Positions 34,944 to 43,055 of a stretch of 64,000 nucleotides of DNA are shown one piece after another (the first letter of the stretch is position 1; every line of letters starts with the position of its first letter). The stretch is from Microbispora sp. H13382 (lineage in GTDB: Bacteria > Actinomycetota > Actinomycetes > Streptosporangiales > Streptosporangiaceae): the NCBI RefSeq assembly GCF_014161445.1, contig NZ_JABBXA010000004.1, forward strand, positions 179,975-243,974, in the 5' to 3' direction. The notes below the pieces were generated by a model. The model had not been told where the DNA came from. It saw nothing but the letters and a program-made list of their open reading frames with translations, and ran no database searches. A program made the position numbers and the translations under genes.

Positions 34944-35944
34944 GAACGATGCTGCTCGACCCGGGCATGGATCTGACCCTGCGCCCGATGCGCTACCCCG
35001 GGTTCTACGAGAGGTACCGCGCGGCGATCAGGAACACCTGGACGGTCGAGGAGGTCGACCTCGCCTCCGACCTTGCCGACCTCGCGACCCTCGACGAGGG
35101 GGAGCGGCACCTGATCAACCGGCTCGTGGCGTTCTTCGCGACCGGGGACTCGATCGTGGCCAACAACCTGGTGCTGAACCTCTACCAGCACGTGAACGCC
35201 CCGGAGGCGCGGCTCTACCTGAGCCGCCAGCTGTTCGAGGAGGCGGTGCACGTCCAGTTCTACCTGACCCTGCTGGACACCTACCTGCCCGACCACGACG
35301 AGCGGGTCAAGGCGTTCGCCGCGGTCGAGCACATCCCGTCGATCCGCGACAAGGCCGAGTTCTGCTTCCGCTGGATCGACTCGATCAGCGAGCTGAGCCG
35401 GCTGGAGACCCGGGAGGACCGGCGGGCCTTCCTGCTCAACCTCATCTGCTTCGCCGCCTGCATCGAGGGGCTGTTCTTCTACGGCGCCTTCGCGTACGTC
35501 TACTGGTTCCGCTCGCGCGGCCTGCTCGGCGGCCTGGCGACCGGCACGAACTGGGTGTTCCGCGACGAGTCGATGCACATGGAGTTCGCCTTCGACGTGG
35601 TGGACACCGTACGCCGCGAGGAGCCGGACCTGTTCGACGACGAGCTGGCGGCCCGGGTGACGCGGATGCTGGAGGAGGCGGTCGCCGCCGAGCTCGCCTT
35701 CGCCCGCGACCTGTGCGGCGACGGGCACGGCGTGATGAGCGCCGGCAACATGCGGCGCTACCTGGAGTACGTCGCCGACCGCAGGCTCGCCCGGCTCGGC
35801 CTGCCCGTCCGGTACGGCACGGACAACCCCTTCCCGTTCATGGAGTTCCAGGACGTGCAGGAGCTGGCGAACTTCTTCGAGCGCCGGGTCTCGGCCTACC
35901 AGGTCGCCGTCGAGGGTGACGTCAGTTTCGACGAGGCCTTCTGA
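34940..35944 (+). CDS. nrdB: ribonucleoside-diphosphate reductase class I, beta subunit
   Basis: A 334-residue ferritin-like radical subunit. Metal ligands are in order: Asp in FFATGDSIV, Glu and His in EEAVHVQFY, Glu in CIEGLFFYG, and Glu and His in RDESMHME. The Tyr four residues after the first His (H-V-Q-F-Y) is the radical tyrosine, so this is the tyrosyl-radical class I type and not the Phe-substituted class Ic. It forms the holoenzyme with NrdA. The ATG at 34940 overlaps the nrdA stop by four bases; a GTG six bases upstream is an unlikely alternative. No nrdS/nrdI-like gene follows. Confidence 0.95.
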   Translation: MRTMLLDPGMDLTLRPMRYPGFYERYRAAIRNTWTVEEVDLASDLADLATLDEGERHLINRLVAFFATGDSIVANNLVLNLYQHVNAPEARLYLSRQLFEEAVHVQFYLTLLDTYLPDHDERVKAFAAVEHIPSIRDKAEFCFRWIDSISELSRLETREDRRAFLLNLICFAACIEGLFFYGAFAYVYWFRSRGLLGGLATGTNWVFRDESMHMEFAFDVVDTVRREEPDLFDDELAARVTRMLEEAVAAELAFARDLCGDGHGVMSAGNMRRYLEYVADRRLARLGLPVRYGTDNPFPFMEFQDVQELANFFERRVSAYQVAVEGDVSFDEAF

Positions 35945-35987
35945 TCTGTCTGTTTTCGGCGCTCCCGAAAAGGGCAAAGGGAACCCC

Positions 35988-37043
35988 ATGACGACGACAG
36001 GGGGCGCCGTCACAGCGGCAGCGTGGAACTGGGCGACCTTGGCGATCGCCGTGACCGCCGCGATCGTCGCGGTGGAACTGGTCCGGCGGGTGCTGAAATC
36101 ACGCCTCATAGGGGAGCGATGGGCGCTCGCCGGGCCGTTCGCGCGCCGGTGCACCTGGCCGGGGTTCGCCTCGGCCGTGGTGGGCACCGTCAAGGCCGCC
36201 TACGACCCGGACATGCCCGGGTCGGACTCGCGCGGCTTCCAGCAGATGCTCTCGCTGCTGTTGATCGCCTGCGTGACCTGGCTGCTGATCCAGGCGGCGT
36301 ACGCGGTGACCGACGTCGTCCTCGACCGGCTCACGCGGGTCGAGGGCGAGCGCAACCGCCGCGCCCGGCGCATCCGCACCCAGATCGCGCTGGTGCGCCG
36401 GGTGTCGGCGGCGGTCGTCGTGGTGCTCGCGCTGGGGGCGATGCTGTTCACGTTCCCGCAGGTGCGAGCCCTGGGCGCGGGGCTGCTCGCCTCCGCGGGG
36501 ATCGCCGGCGTGGTGGGCGGCATCGCGGCCCAGTCCACGCTCGGCAACATGCTGGCCGGGCTACAGCTGGCCTTCAGCGACGCGCTGCGGCTCGACGACG
36601 TGGTCGTGGTGGAGGACGAGTGGGGCCGCATCGAGGAGCTGACCCTCACCTACGTGGCGCTGCGCCTGTGGGACGAGCGGCGGCTCATCCTGCCGGTGTC
36701 CTACTTCACCGCCAACCCCTTCGAGAACTGGACGCGCCACGAGAGCCGCATCCTCGGCAGTGTGTACCTCCGCGTGGACTGGTCGATCCCGGTCGAGGAG
36801 GTCCGCACCGAGCTCTACCGGGCGCTGCGGGAGAACCCGCTGTGGGACCAGAAGGACTGGACGCTGCAGGTCACCGACATCACCCCGGAGGGACTGGTCG
36901 AGCTGCGCGCGCTGATGAGCGCGGCCGACTCGGCGAGCGCCTTCGACCTGCGCTGCGACATCCGGGAGCACCTGGTGAAGTTCATCCGCGAGAAGTACCC
37001 CGAGAGCCTGCCACGCCTGCGCCTCGAAACCCCGGCACGCTGA
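35988..37043 (+). CDS. MscS-family mechanosensitive channel protein
   Basis: A 351-residue membrane protein. Transmembrane helices are at about 15-35, 80-100, 135-155 and 160-185; the last is the MscS pore helix (AGLLASAGIAGVVGGIAAQS) followed by LGNMLAGLQLAFSDALRLDD and the beta domain (VVVEDEWGRIEELTLTYVALRLWDER cut across strands). It would open on membrane tension to release solutes. The ATG lies 43 bp after nrdB; a long in-frame extension into nrdB is not used. It probably reads through from nrdB or has its own promoter. Confidence 0.92.
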   Translation: MTTTGGAVTAAAWNWATLAIAVTAAIVAVELVRRVLKSRLIGERWALAGPFARRCTWPGFASAVVGTVKAAYDPDMPGSDSRGFQQMLSLLLIACVTWLLIQAAYAVTDVVLDRLTRVEGERNRRARRIRTQIALVRRVSAAVVVVLALGAMLFTFPQVRALGAGLLASAGIAGVVGGIAAQSTLGNMLAGLQLAFSDALRLDDVVVVEDEWGRIEELTLTYVALRLWDERRLILPVSYFTANPFENWTRHESRILGSVYLRVDWSIPVEEVRTELYRALRENPLWDQKDWTLQVTDITPEGLVELRALMSAADSASAFDLRCDIREHLVKFIREKYPESLPRLRLETPAR

Positions 37044-37092
37044 GCGTCCCCGTCCGGTGTCTCGGAACCGGGCCGTGCGACCGGCGGCGGTG

Positions 37093-38661
37093 TCAGGGGG
37101 TGCTGGACGGGCGCAGGAGCCTGCTCGCGCCCGCGATGAGCGCGGTCGCGAGGATCCACCCGGCCGCGACCAGCCCGTTCGCCAGCCACTGGGTCCATCC
37201 GGCCGGCTCCCAGGCGCCCCGCTGCTCGAACACGCTCACCGGCACGAGCAGGTCGAGCGTGTAGACGAACGCGTTGAAGTGGCGCGACTCGTCCAGCCCG
37301 ATCTGATGCGGGGGCCACCGCGTGAAGATCGCCGTGCCCGTCGCGAGGAGCAGCGCGGCCCACAGGCCGGCGAGCCAGGGCCGGTAGCCGTACCCGACGA
37401 GCCCGTCGAGCAGGCGGCCCCACAGCCGCCCGGGCAGCCGCAGCGTCCGCCGCCGCGCCCGCTGCCGGGCCAGCAGCACCCGGCGCGCGTCCGGCTCGTG
37501 CCCGATGCGCCGGTAGTAGGCGGCCAGCTGCTCGTACGGCTGCGGCCGGTAGCCCGCGGGGTCGCGCCGAAGCCAGGAGAGCCGGTCCGCCAGCGTCGCG
37601 GGCCCGCGCAACGAGTCGTACGTCAGCTCGTTGAGCCGCACGTCGCCCGGATAGCTGTCCGGACGGTCGAACAGCACGCCGAAGCGGGAGTAGGCGAGGT
37701 TGACCTCGCCCTCGATCGACTCCGGCAGCAGGATGAGCTCGTCCGCCTGGATGTGGCTCAGGTGCAGCACCCGGCCGGGCGCCCGTAGCACCGCGCCGCT
37801 GAACGACAGGACCCCGCCGATGCGCGCGCCGCGCAGCCGTACGGTCCCGTGGGCGGTGAAACCCGCGCCGAGTTCGGCCGCGGCGGCCTGCAGGTGGTCG
37901 GCGTGGACGGCGGGCGTGCCGTCCACCGCCACGACGGCGCCCTGAAGGTAGAGCCCGCTGGAGAAGCGTGCGCCGATCAGCCGCAGCCCGCCGGTGGCCC
38001 GTATGTCGCGCAGGAAGGCGCTGCCGTCCACCACGAGCCCGCCGGCCCACAGCGCGACCGACTCCCAGGTCCGCGGCTCCTCCGATCCCTCCGGCCCGTT
38101 CCAGCCGCCCAGCTCCCACGGCGCCGCCCCCGGCGCCCGGTACGGCATGGCGCCGGGGGTGCCCAGCCGGGTGCCGGAGAGCCGGAGCTGCCCGGTCACG
38201 TGGGCGTTGTCCAGGCGCACCCCCGCGTGGACGACCGATCCGTCGAGGTCGAGGAGCCCGTCGACCGTGGCGCGGCTGGCGCGGAAGTGGAGGACGTCGC
38301 AGCGTCGCAGCCGTACGCCCCTGGTCTTGGCGTCGGCGAGCGAGACCGTTCCGGCGATGTGGCAGTCGAGCAGATGGACCTTCGTCTCGATCGTGGCGTC
38401 GGACAGGTTGAGATCGCCGGCGATCCGGGCCCCGGCGAGCCGGACACCCGGCACCGAGGACGATCCGCCGGCGGTCCGGTCGAGCACCAGGGCGGAGATC
38501 ACCTCGGCGCGGACCACCCGGGAGCGGCCCCACGTGCCGCCGGACGAGGAGTCCGTCTCCCGGCCGTGGCGGAGGTCGACCCAGGCGCCGGTGGGGTAGG
38601 CGTCCCACAGGCGTCGCTCGGCGGGGGTGAGCCGGCGGAAGGGGGGCCGTGATCTTCCCAT
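37093..38661 (-). CDS. membrane-anchored bactofilin/pentapeptide-like beta-helix protein
   Basis: A 522-residue protein. Residues about 60-360 are a repetitive solenoid of short hydrophobic strands (VRLAGARIAGDLNLSDA, VSLADAKTRGVRLRRCDV, LLDLDGSVVHAGVRLDNAHV), as in pentapeptide or polymer-forming beta-helices. A basic helical segment (about 395-430) and two transmembrane helices follow (about 430-450 and 485-510). Streptomyces homologues are often called membrane-associated oxidoreductases, but no cofactor motif is visible, so I do not use that name. Probably a membrane-attached scaffold. It converges on the MscS gene. Confidence 0.75.
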   Translation of the reverse strand: MGRSRPPFRRLTPAERRLWDAYPTGAWVDLRHGRETDSSSGGTWGRSRVVRAEVISALVLDRTAGGSSSVPGVRLAGARIAGDLNLSDATIETKVHLLDCHIAGTVSLADAKTRGVRLRRCDVLHFRASRATVDGLLDLDGSVVHAGVRLDNAHVTGQLRLSGTRLGTPGAMPYRAPGAAPWELGGWNGPEGSEEPRTWESVALWAGGLVVDGSAFLRDIRATGGLRLIGARFSSGLYLQGAVVAVDGTPAVHADHLQAAAAELGAGFTAHGTVRLRGARIGGVLSFSGAVLRAPGRVLHLSHIQADELILLPESIEGEVNLAYSRFGVLFDRPDSYPGDVRLNELTYDSLRGPATLADRLSWLRRDPAGYRPQPYEQLAAYYRRIGHEPDARRVLLARQRARRRTLRLPGRLWGRLLDGLVGYGYRPWLAGLWAALLLATGTAIFTRWPPHQIGLDESRHFNAFVYTLDLLVPVSVFEQRGAWEPAGWTQWLANGLVAAGWILATALIAGASRLLRPSSTP

Positions 38662-38756
38662 GGGCCGACGATACCGTCGATCTTCGCGAGGGCCGGCGCC
38701 GCGGCGGACCGGCCCGCCTGCCGCGGAGAGCGTGACACCGGGGGAGAGGGAGCGCC

Positions 38757-39797
38757 ATGGGCAACCATCCGAACGGGCGCGTGCGGGCGCGCTCGCTGGG
38801 CGTCGTCGTCGGCCCGTCGCCGACCGGCCCGCTGAACGCGATCACCGACGTCGACGGGGTCCTGGTGGGTCACACCACGATCGACGACGGCGCCGACCTC
38901 CACACCGGGGTCACCGCCGTCGTCCCCCACCAGCTGATCGCCGGGCGCCGGGGGCTGCCCGCGGCCGTCTACGCCGGCAACGGGTACGGCAAGCTGGTCG
39001 GCTCGACCCAGGTCGACGAACTCGGCGTGCTGGAGTCACCCGTCGTCCTGACCGCCACGTTGTCGGTGTTCCGGGCCGCCGACGCGCTGCTCACCTATCT
39101 CATGGACCGCCGCCCGGACGGGCTCTCCTTCAACCCCCTGGTGGGAGAGACCAACGACGGCTTCCTGTCCGACATCCGGCGCCGCCCGATCACCGAACGG
39201 CACGTTCTCGACGCGCTGGAGGGAGCGTCCGGCGGGCTGCCCGGGGAGGGCTGCGTGGGGGCGGGGACCGGGACGACGGCCCTGGGGTTCAAGGCCGGCA
39301 TCGGCACCTCCTCCCGGCGGCAGGTGGTGGACGGGGCTCAGGTCACGGTCGGCGTGCTCGTCCAGGCCAACTTCGGCGGCGTGCTGACCGTCCGCGGTGT
39401 CCCGATGCCGGTCGGCGAACTCATCCCGGGGGCCGTTCGGCACGAGCAGACCGGCGGCTCCTGCATGATCGTGGTGGCCACCGACGCGCCGCTCGACGCG
39501 CGCCGGCTCGGCCGCCTCGCCCGCCGGGCGGTCTTCGCGATGGGCCGTGTGGGCGCGTCGTACTCCAACGGCAGCGGCGACTACGCGATCGCCTTCACCA
39601 CGGCGCCGCCGCGGCTCCCGCTCGTGCCCGACGAGGCGCTGAACCCCGTCTTCGCCGGGGTCATGGACGCGGTCGAGGAGGCACTGCTCGACTCCCTGTT
39701 CACCGCGACCACGACCACCGGTTTCCGCGGCCGGACGAGCCATGCGGTCCCCTACGACCGGCTCCCGGGCGTGGCCGGCCGGACCACGCCCGCCTGA
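38757..39797 (+). CDS. P1-family (DmpA/BapA-type, S58) aminopeptidase
   Basis: A 346-residue Ntn-like peptidase. Family blocks are ITDVDGVLVGHTTI, AVYAGNGYGKLVGSTQVDELG, VGETNDGFLSDIR, GCVGAGTGTTALGFKAGIG, and the autocleavage site GGSCMIVVATDAPL, where the Ser becomes the N-terminal nucleophile of the beta chain after self-cleavage. Members cut N-terminal L- or D-amino acids or beta-peptides. GGGAGAGGGAG lies upstream of the ATG. It is a stand-alone gene. Confidence 0.92.
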   Translation: MGNHPNGRVRARSLGVVVGPSPTGPLNAITDVDGVLVGHTTIDDGADLHTGVTAVVPHQLIAGRRGLPAAVYAGNGYGKLVGSTQVDELGVLESPVVLTATLSVFRAADALLTYLMDRRPDGLSFNPLVGETNDGFLSDIRRRPITERHVLDALEGASGGLPGEGCVGAGTGTTALGFKAGIGTSSRRQVVDGAQVTVGVLVQANFGGVLTVRGVPMPVGELIPGAVRHEQTGGSCMIVVATDAPLDARRLGRLARRAVFAMGRVGASYSNGSGDYAIAFTTAPPRLPLVPDEALNPVFAGVMDAVEEALLDSLFTATTTTGFRGRTSHAVPYDRLPGVAGRTTPA

Positions 39798-39825
39798 GCG
39801 CCGCCGGCACGGCCACGCGGAGCGG

Positions 39826-41088
39826 TTAGGAGCCGCAGTCGCAGCAGCACCCGTCCCCGCAGCAGCAGCCGTCCCCACAGCAACCGTCGCCGGAGCAGCA
39901 GTCGGAGCATGCCGAGCAGCCGTCGCAGCATCCCGAGCAGTCGGGGCAGCAGTCGCACCGGTCGCAGAAGCAGCGGTCGTGCCACGGCGCGCTCCGGTAG
40001 GTGCTCCACGGAGGGCGGTAGAGCCCGCAGGTCAGGAAGATCGCCGCTCCGGCGGCGGCCGTCAGCGCGATCCCCGGGGGTACGCCCGGCGGCCGCCCGG
40101 GGGGTTCGGGCGGCCCGTCGGGCGGCCCGTCGGGCGGGGCGCCGGACGGCGCCGTGGGGGATTCCCCGGCCGGCGCGTGGCGCGTCGAGCAGGCGGCGCC
40201 GTGGGCGCGCGTCCCGAAGGCCCGGTCGACGGCACGCCGGGTCTCGCCGCACAGCAGCGCCTCGACCAGGTGCCGCTCCTCCAGATCGAGGTCGCGTACG
40301 GCGAGGCGCAGGCCGTGCAGCGCCTCCTCGCACACGCGTCGCGCCTGTGCGGGGGAGGTGCCGGTCGCGTCGAGGGGGTTGTACGCCCCGCGCGCCCGGT
40401 CCTCGGCGAGGTCCTCCACCGCGTCGATCACGTGCGCGATCCGGCCGAAGAAGCGCCCGGCCTCGCGCAGGCTCTCGGCGTTGCCGGGCCGGCCCGCGAG
40501 CACGGCCGTGTGCGCGAAGGCCGCGGCCACGGCGGTCTCGGTGGGCTCGGTGACGTCGAGCAGGGCGCGCCCGGGGGACGCCTCCAGCAGCGCCTGGCGG
40601 GCGGAGACCTCGGTCAGGACGGTCGTGTCGAAGCCGATCGCCTCCGCGCCGCGCCGGGCGGCGGAGGCCCAGGCGGCGGCCGTCGCGCGCATCGGGACAC
40701 CGGCCACGCGCCGGGCCGCGATCCCGTCGCCGTCGGACGCGTGGTCGCGGATCTTGCCGGCGGCCAGGGCCAGCGAGACCACGGCGGCCAGGCGGGCGCC
40801 CCGGTCGTCCGACCGCACCACCTCCGCCGAGCGGAAGCCGCGCAGCGCGCAGGGCCCGGCGGTCCGCCGGTTCGGCCCGCCCCCCGTCCGTGACTGTGTT
40901 CGTGATTGGGCCCGCGATTGGGCCTCGGTCAGCACGGACAGGATGAGGCCGTCGTAGTTGGTCGCCATGCGGGCCAGCTGCCCGTGCCGGTCCCGCAACG
41001 TCAGGCAGAGCCCGCACAGGTGCGCGCGCCAGGCTTCGTGGACGGACGGGCAGGAGTGGCGGGCACACGGCCGGAGGATCCCGAACAC
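39826..41088 (-). CDS. DUF5685 family protein with an extreme cysteine-rich tail
   Basis: A 420-residue protein. The N-terminal LRPCARHSC and HLCGLCLTLRDRHGQ cysteines, followed by a helical body with an aspartate-rich IDAVEDLAEDRARGAYNPLD motif, match DUF5685, an actinobacterial family that I believe resembles isoprenoid-synthase-type helical folds. A Pro/Gly linker and a short hydrophobic helix (GIALTAAAGAAIFLTC) come before a C-terminal tail with 21 Cys in the last 49 residues (runs such as CCSGDGCCGDGCCCGDGCCC), which should bind metal or form many disulfides. GTG start with AAGGAG seven bases upstream. The function is unknown. Confidence 0.8.
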   Translation of the reverse strand: MFGILRPCARHSCPSVHEAWRAHLCGLCLTLRDRHGQLARMATNYDGLILSVLTEAQSRAQSRTQSRTGGGPNRRTAGPCALRGFRSAEVVRSDDRGARLAAVVSLALAAGKIRDHASDGDGIAARRVAGVPMRATAAAWASAARRGAEAIGFDTTVLTEVSARQALLEASPGRALLDVTEPTETAVAAAFAHTAVLAGRPGNAESLREAGRFFGRIAHVIDAVEDLAEDRARGAYNPLDATGTSPAQARRVCEEALHGLRLAVRDLDLEERHLVEALLCGETRRAVDRAFGTRAHGAACSTRHAPAGESPTAPSGAPPDGPPDGPPEPPGRPPGVPPGIALTAAAGAAIFLTCGLYRPPWSTYRSAPWHDRCFCDRCDCCPDCSGCCDGCSACSDCCSGDGCCGDGCCCGDGCCCDCGS

Positions 41089-41202
41089 CCAGAGACTCCT
41101 TGGGGGTCATGCGTACGGGATCATCCCGTTGCGCGGCGATTATGCCATCAGGGGCCGGGACCCTGCCGGAGGAGCCGGGCGGGCGGCCTGCACAATCGAG
41201 GA

Positions 41203-41967
41203 ATGGAAGTTACCGACGGGTTCGAACTGACCATCGAGCAGTACGTCGCCACCCTCACCCTCAACCGGCCCGCCAAGCGCAACGCCGTGACCGCGGCCAT
41301 GTGGCGGGCCCTGCCGGGCATCCTGGCGGATCTCGCCGCGGACCCGAAGGTACGTGTCCTCGTCCTTACCGGAGCCGGGGAAACTTTCTGTTCTGGTGCC
41401 GATATTTCGGAAATTCATGAGCTTGGGGATAACAACGATGACACCGGTCTCACCGTTGTCGCGGAGCGCGCGCTGGTGACCTTTCCCAAACCCGTGATCG
41501 CGATGATCGAGGGATACTGCGTCGGCGGCGGATGCCAGCTCGCGCTCGCGTGTGATCTGCGCGTCGCGGCGGCCGGGGCCCGCTTCGGTGTCACCCCGGC
41601 CAAGCTCGGGATCGTCTACCCGCTCAGCTCCACGCGGCGGCTCGCCGAGGTCGCCGGGCCCGCCACGGCGAAGCTCCTGCTCTTCTCGGCCGAGCTCATC
41701 ACCGCAGATCACGCCTTACGTACCGGCCTCGTCGACGAGGTGTGCCCGCCGGAGGATCTGCGCGAGCGCGTGTACGGCCTGGCGGCCACGATGGCCGGCA
41801 GGTCCCGGCTCACGCTGACGGCCGCCAAGCAGATCATCGACGGCCGGGCCGGGGAGGCCGAGGTGCGCGCCTGGCAGCGGGAGGCACGGGAGAGCGGCGA
41901 ATTGGCCGAAGGCGTCCGGGCATATCGGGAGGGGCGTTCCCCTGGATTCTCTTGGGATGCAAAATAG
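41203..41967 (+). CDS. enoyl-CoA hydratase/isomerase family protein
   Basis: A 254-residue crotonase. The CoA and oxyanion-hole segments are TLNRPAKRNAVT, GETFCSGADISEI and IEGYCVGGGCQLALACD. Catalytic Glu positions of true hydratases are not fully matched (GIVYPLSSTRRLAEVAG in the second loop), so it may be an isomerase or another crotonase. The ATG of MEVTDGF is used although the frame runs back into the DUF5685 gene. Bases about 41383-41455 are notably AT-richer than the rest of the gene, covering the ADISEIHELGDNNDDTG loop. Substrate unknown. Confidence 0.88.
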   Translation: MEVTDGFELTIEQYVATLTLNRPAKRNAVTAAMWRALPGILADLAADPKVRVLVLTGAGETFCSGADISEIHELGDNNDDTGLTVVAERALVTFPKPVIAMIEGYCVGGGCQLALACDLRVAAAGARFGVTPAKLGIVYPLSSTRRLAEVAGPATAKLLLFSAELITADHALRTGLVDEVCPPEDLRERVYGLAATMAGRSRLTLTAAKQIIDGRAGEAEVRAWQREARESGELAEGVRAYREGRSPGFSWDAK

Positions 41968-42011
41968 GCATAAACGGGACTCGCAGTGGTAATGACCCTG
42001 TGAGGTGTGAG

Positions 42012-42602
42012 ATGTCGCAGAATCTATTCGCCAGGCTCGCTCGCTGGCTGGGACTAGACAGGAATCCGCTTCGGCGCCGGTGCGACCGGGTCGAAGCGGT
42101 GGTCCGGCTTGCCGCGGTGCTGGGAGTCGTGGTCGCGATCGTGCTCGGCGTGATGCTCGGCATCCGCGAGTACGGCAAGGGCCTGAGGACCGAGGCCCAG
42201 CAGGCGCACGACCGGCATCAGGTCGTCGCCACGCTGACGGGCGATGTGACGGCGCCCCGGCTGTCGGTGGCCGGAGCGGCGGTCGGGCACGCCCAGGCCG
42301 CCTGGGTGGCCCCCGACGGCACGGCGAAGGCCGGGGTCATCGAGGTCCCTCCCAGCAGGCGGGCGGGCGACACGGTGCGCATCTGGACCGACGACGACGG
42401 CGTGATCGCACCCCGGCCACAGGACCGGGAGACCACGGTGGTCGCCGCGCTGACCGTCGGCACGGGCGTGCCGCTGGCCGCCACCGCGATCCTCGCGCTG
42501 CTGGCCACCTGCACCCGCCTGGTCAACCAGCGCCGGGCCCGCAGGGTGTGGGAGGCCCAGTGGACCGTGGTCGAGCCCATGTGGCGGATCAACGGCCGCT
42601 GA
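42012..42602 (+). CDS. Rv1733c-type conserved membrane protein
   Basis: A 196-residue protein with the layout of the Rv1733c family: a basic N-terminus (GLDRNPLRRRCDRVE), a first TM helix (VVRLAAVLGVVVAIVLGVML), an external domain of about 90 residues (strand-rich, VRIWTDDDGVIAPRP), a second TM helix (GVPLAATAILALLATC) and a basic end (RRARRVWEAQW). GAGGTG is five bases upstream of the ATG. In mycobacteria Rv1733c is a dormancy-regulon membrane protein of unknown function. It follows the crotonase by 44 bp. Confidence 0.8.
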   Translation: MSQNLFARLARWLGLDRNPLRRRCDRVEAVVRLAAVLGVVVAIVLGVMLGIREYGKGLRTEAQQAHDRHQVVATLTGDVTAPRLSVAGAAVGHAQAAWVAPDGTAKAGVIEVPPSRRAGDTVRIWTDDDGVIAPRPQDRETTVVAALTVGTGVPLAATAILALLATCTRLVNQRRARRVWEAQWTVVEPMWRINGR

Positions 42603-43055
42603 GCGCGCTCACGACGCAGGGCCCACGACGCAGGGGCCCACGCAACGCTTCGTGACGCCCCGGCAGGCGCACGTGGTCCTCGTGGGCGACGTGGATGATG
42701 CCGGCCGGGTCTTCGGCCGCCTCGACGATGCCTGAGCGACCGCTGTGGGGCTCGTATTCCTCCCACCCCCGCACAGGGGTCTCAGCGGGCAGGCCGTAGG
42801 TCGCCTCGTAGGCGCGCGCGGCCGGAGGTCCCGCCGGGTGAAAGTTTCAGCGACAAGACGTGCGGCGAGCGCCGATCGTCACCGGAAACCGCTCTGACCA
42901 CCACCACCTACGCCCGGACACGGTGCCGTCGCCGTACGGTGACGCATAACGCCTGGATCGCCAAGCGGGGCCTACGTGATATGAAGCCGAAAATCAAAAT
43001 CGTTTCACTGCGTGCGTGACTTGTCCGCCTGTACGCCATCGAAGGGCCGTGTCAC
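42603..43055. other. 453-bp region before the NRPS-MFS gene
   Basis: No gene I can support. A 61-codon minus-strand frame near 42589-42774 and a short open stretch at 42843-42950 (with three consecutive His codons) show no recognisable family. The right end (42977-43013) turns AT-rich and holds a TGATAT box followed by GAAAATCAAAATCGTTTCA, a loosely palindromic element that could be the NRPS promoter and an operator. Confidence 0.5.

Noticed and set aside
37093..38661. Oxidoreductase annotation used for homologues
   Set aside because: No nucleotide- or cofactor-binding motif; the sequence is a beta-solenoid with two C-terminal TM helices.
42589..42774. A 61-codon minus-strand frame before the NRPS
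   Set aside because: No ribosome site or family match, and it overlaps the end of the Rv1733c-type gene.
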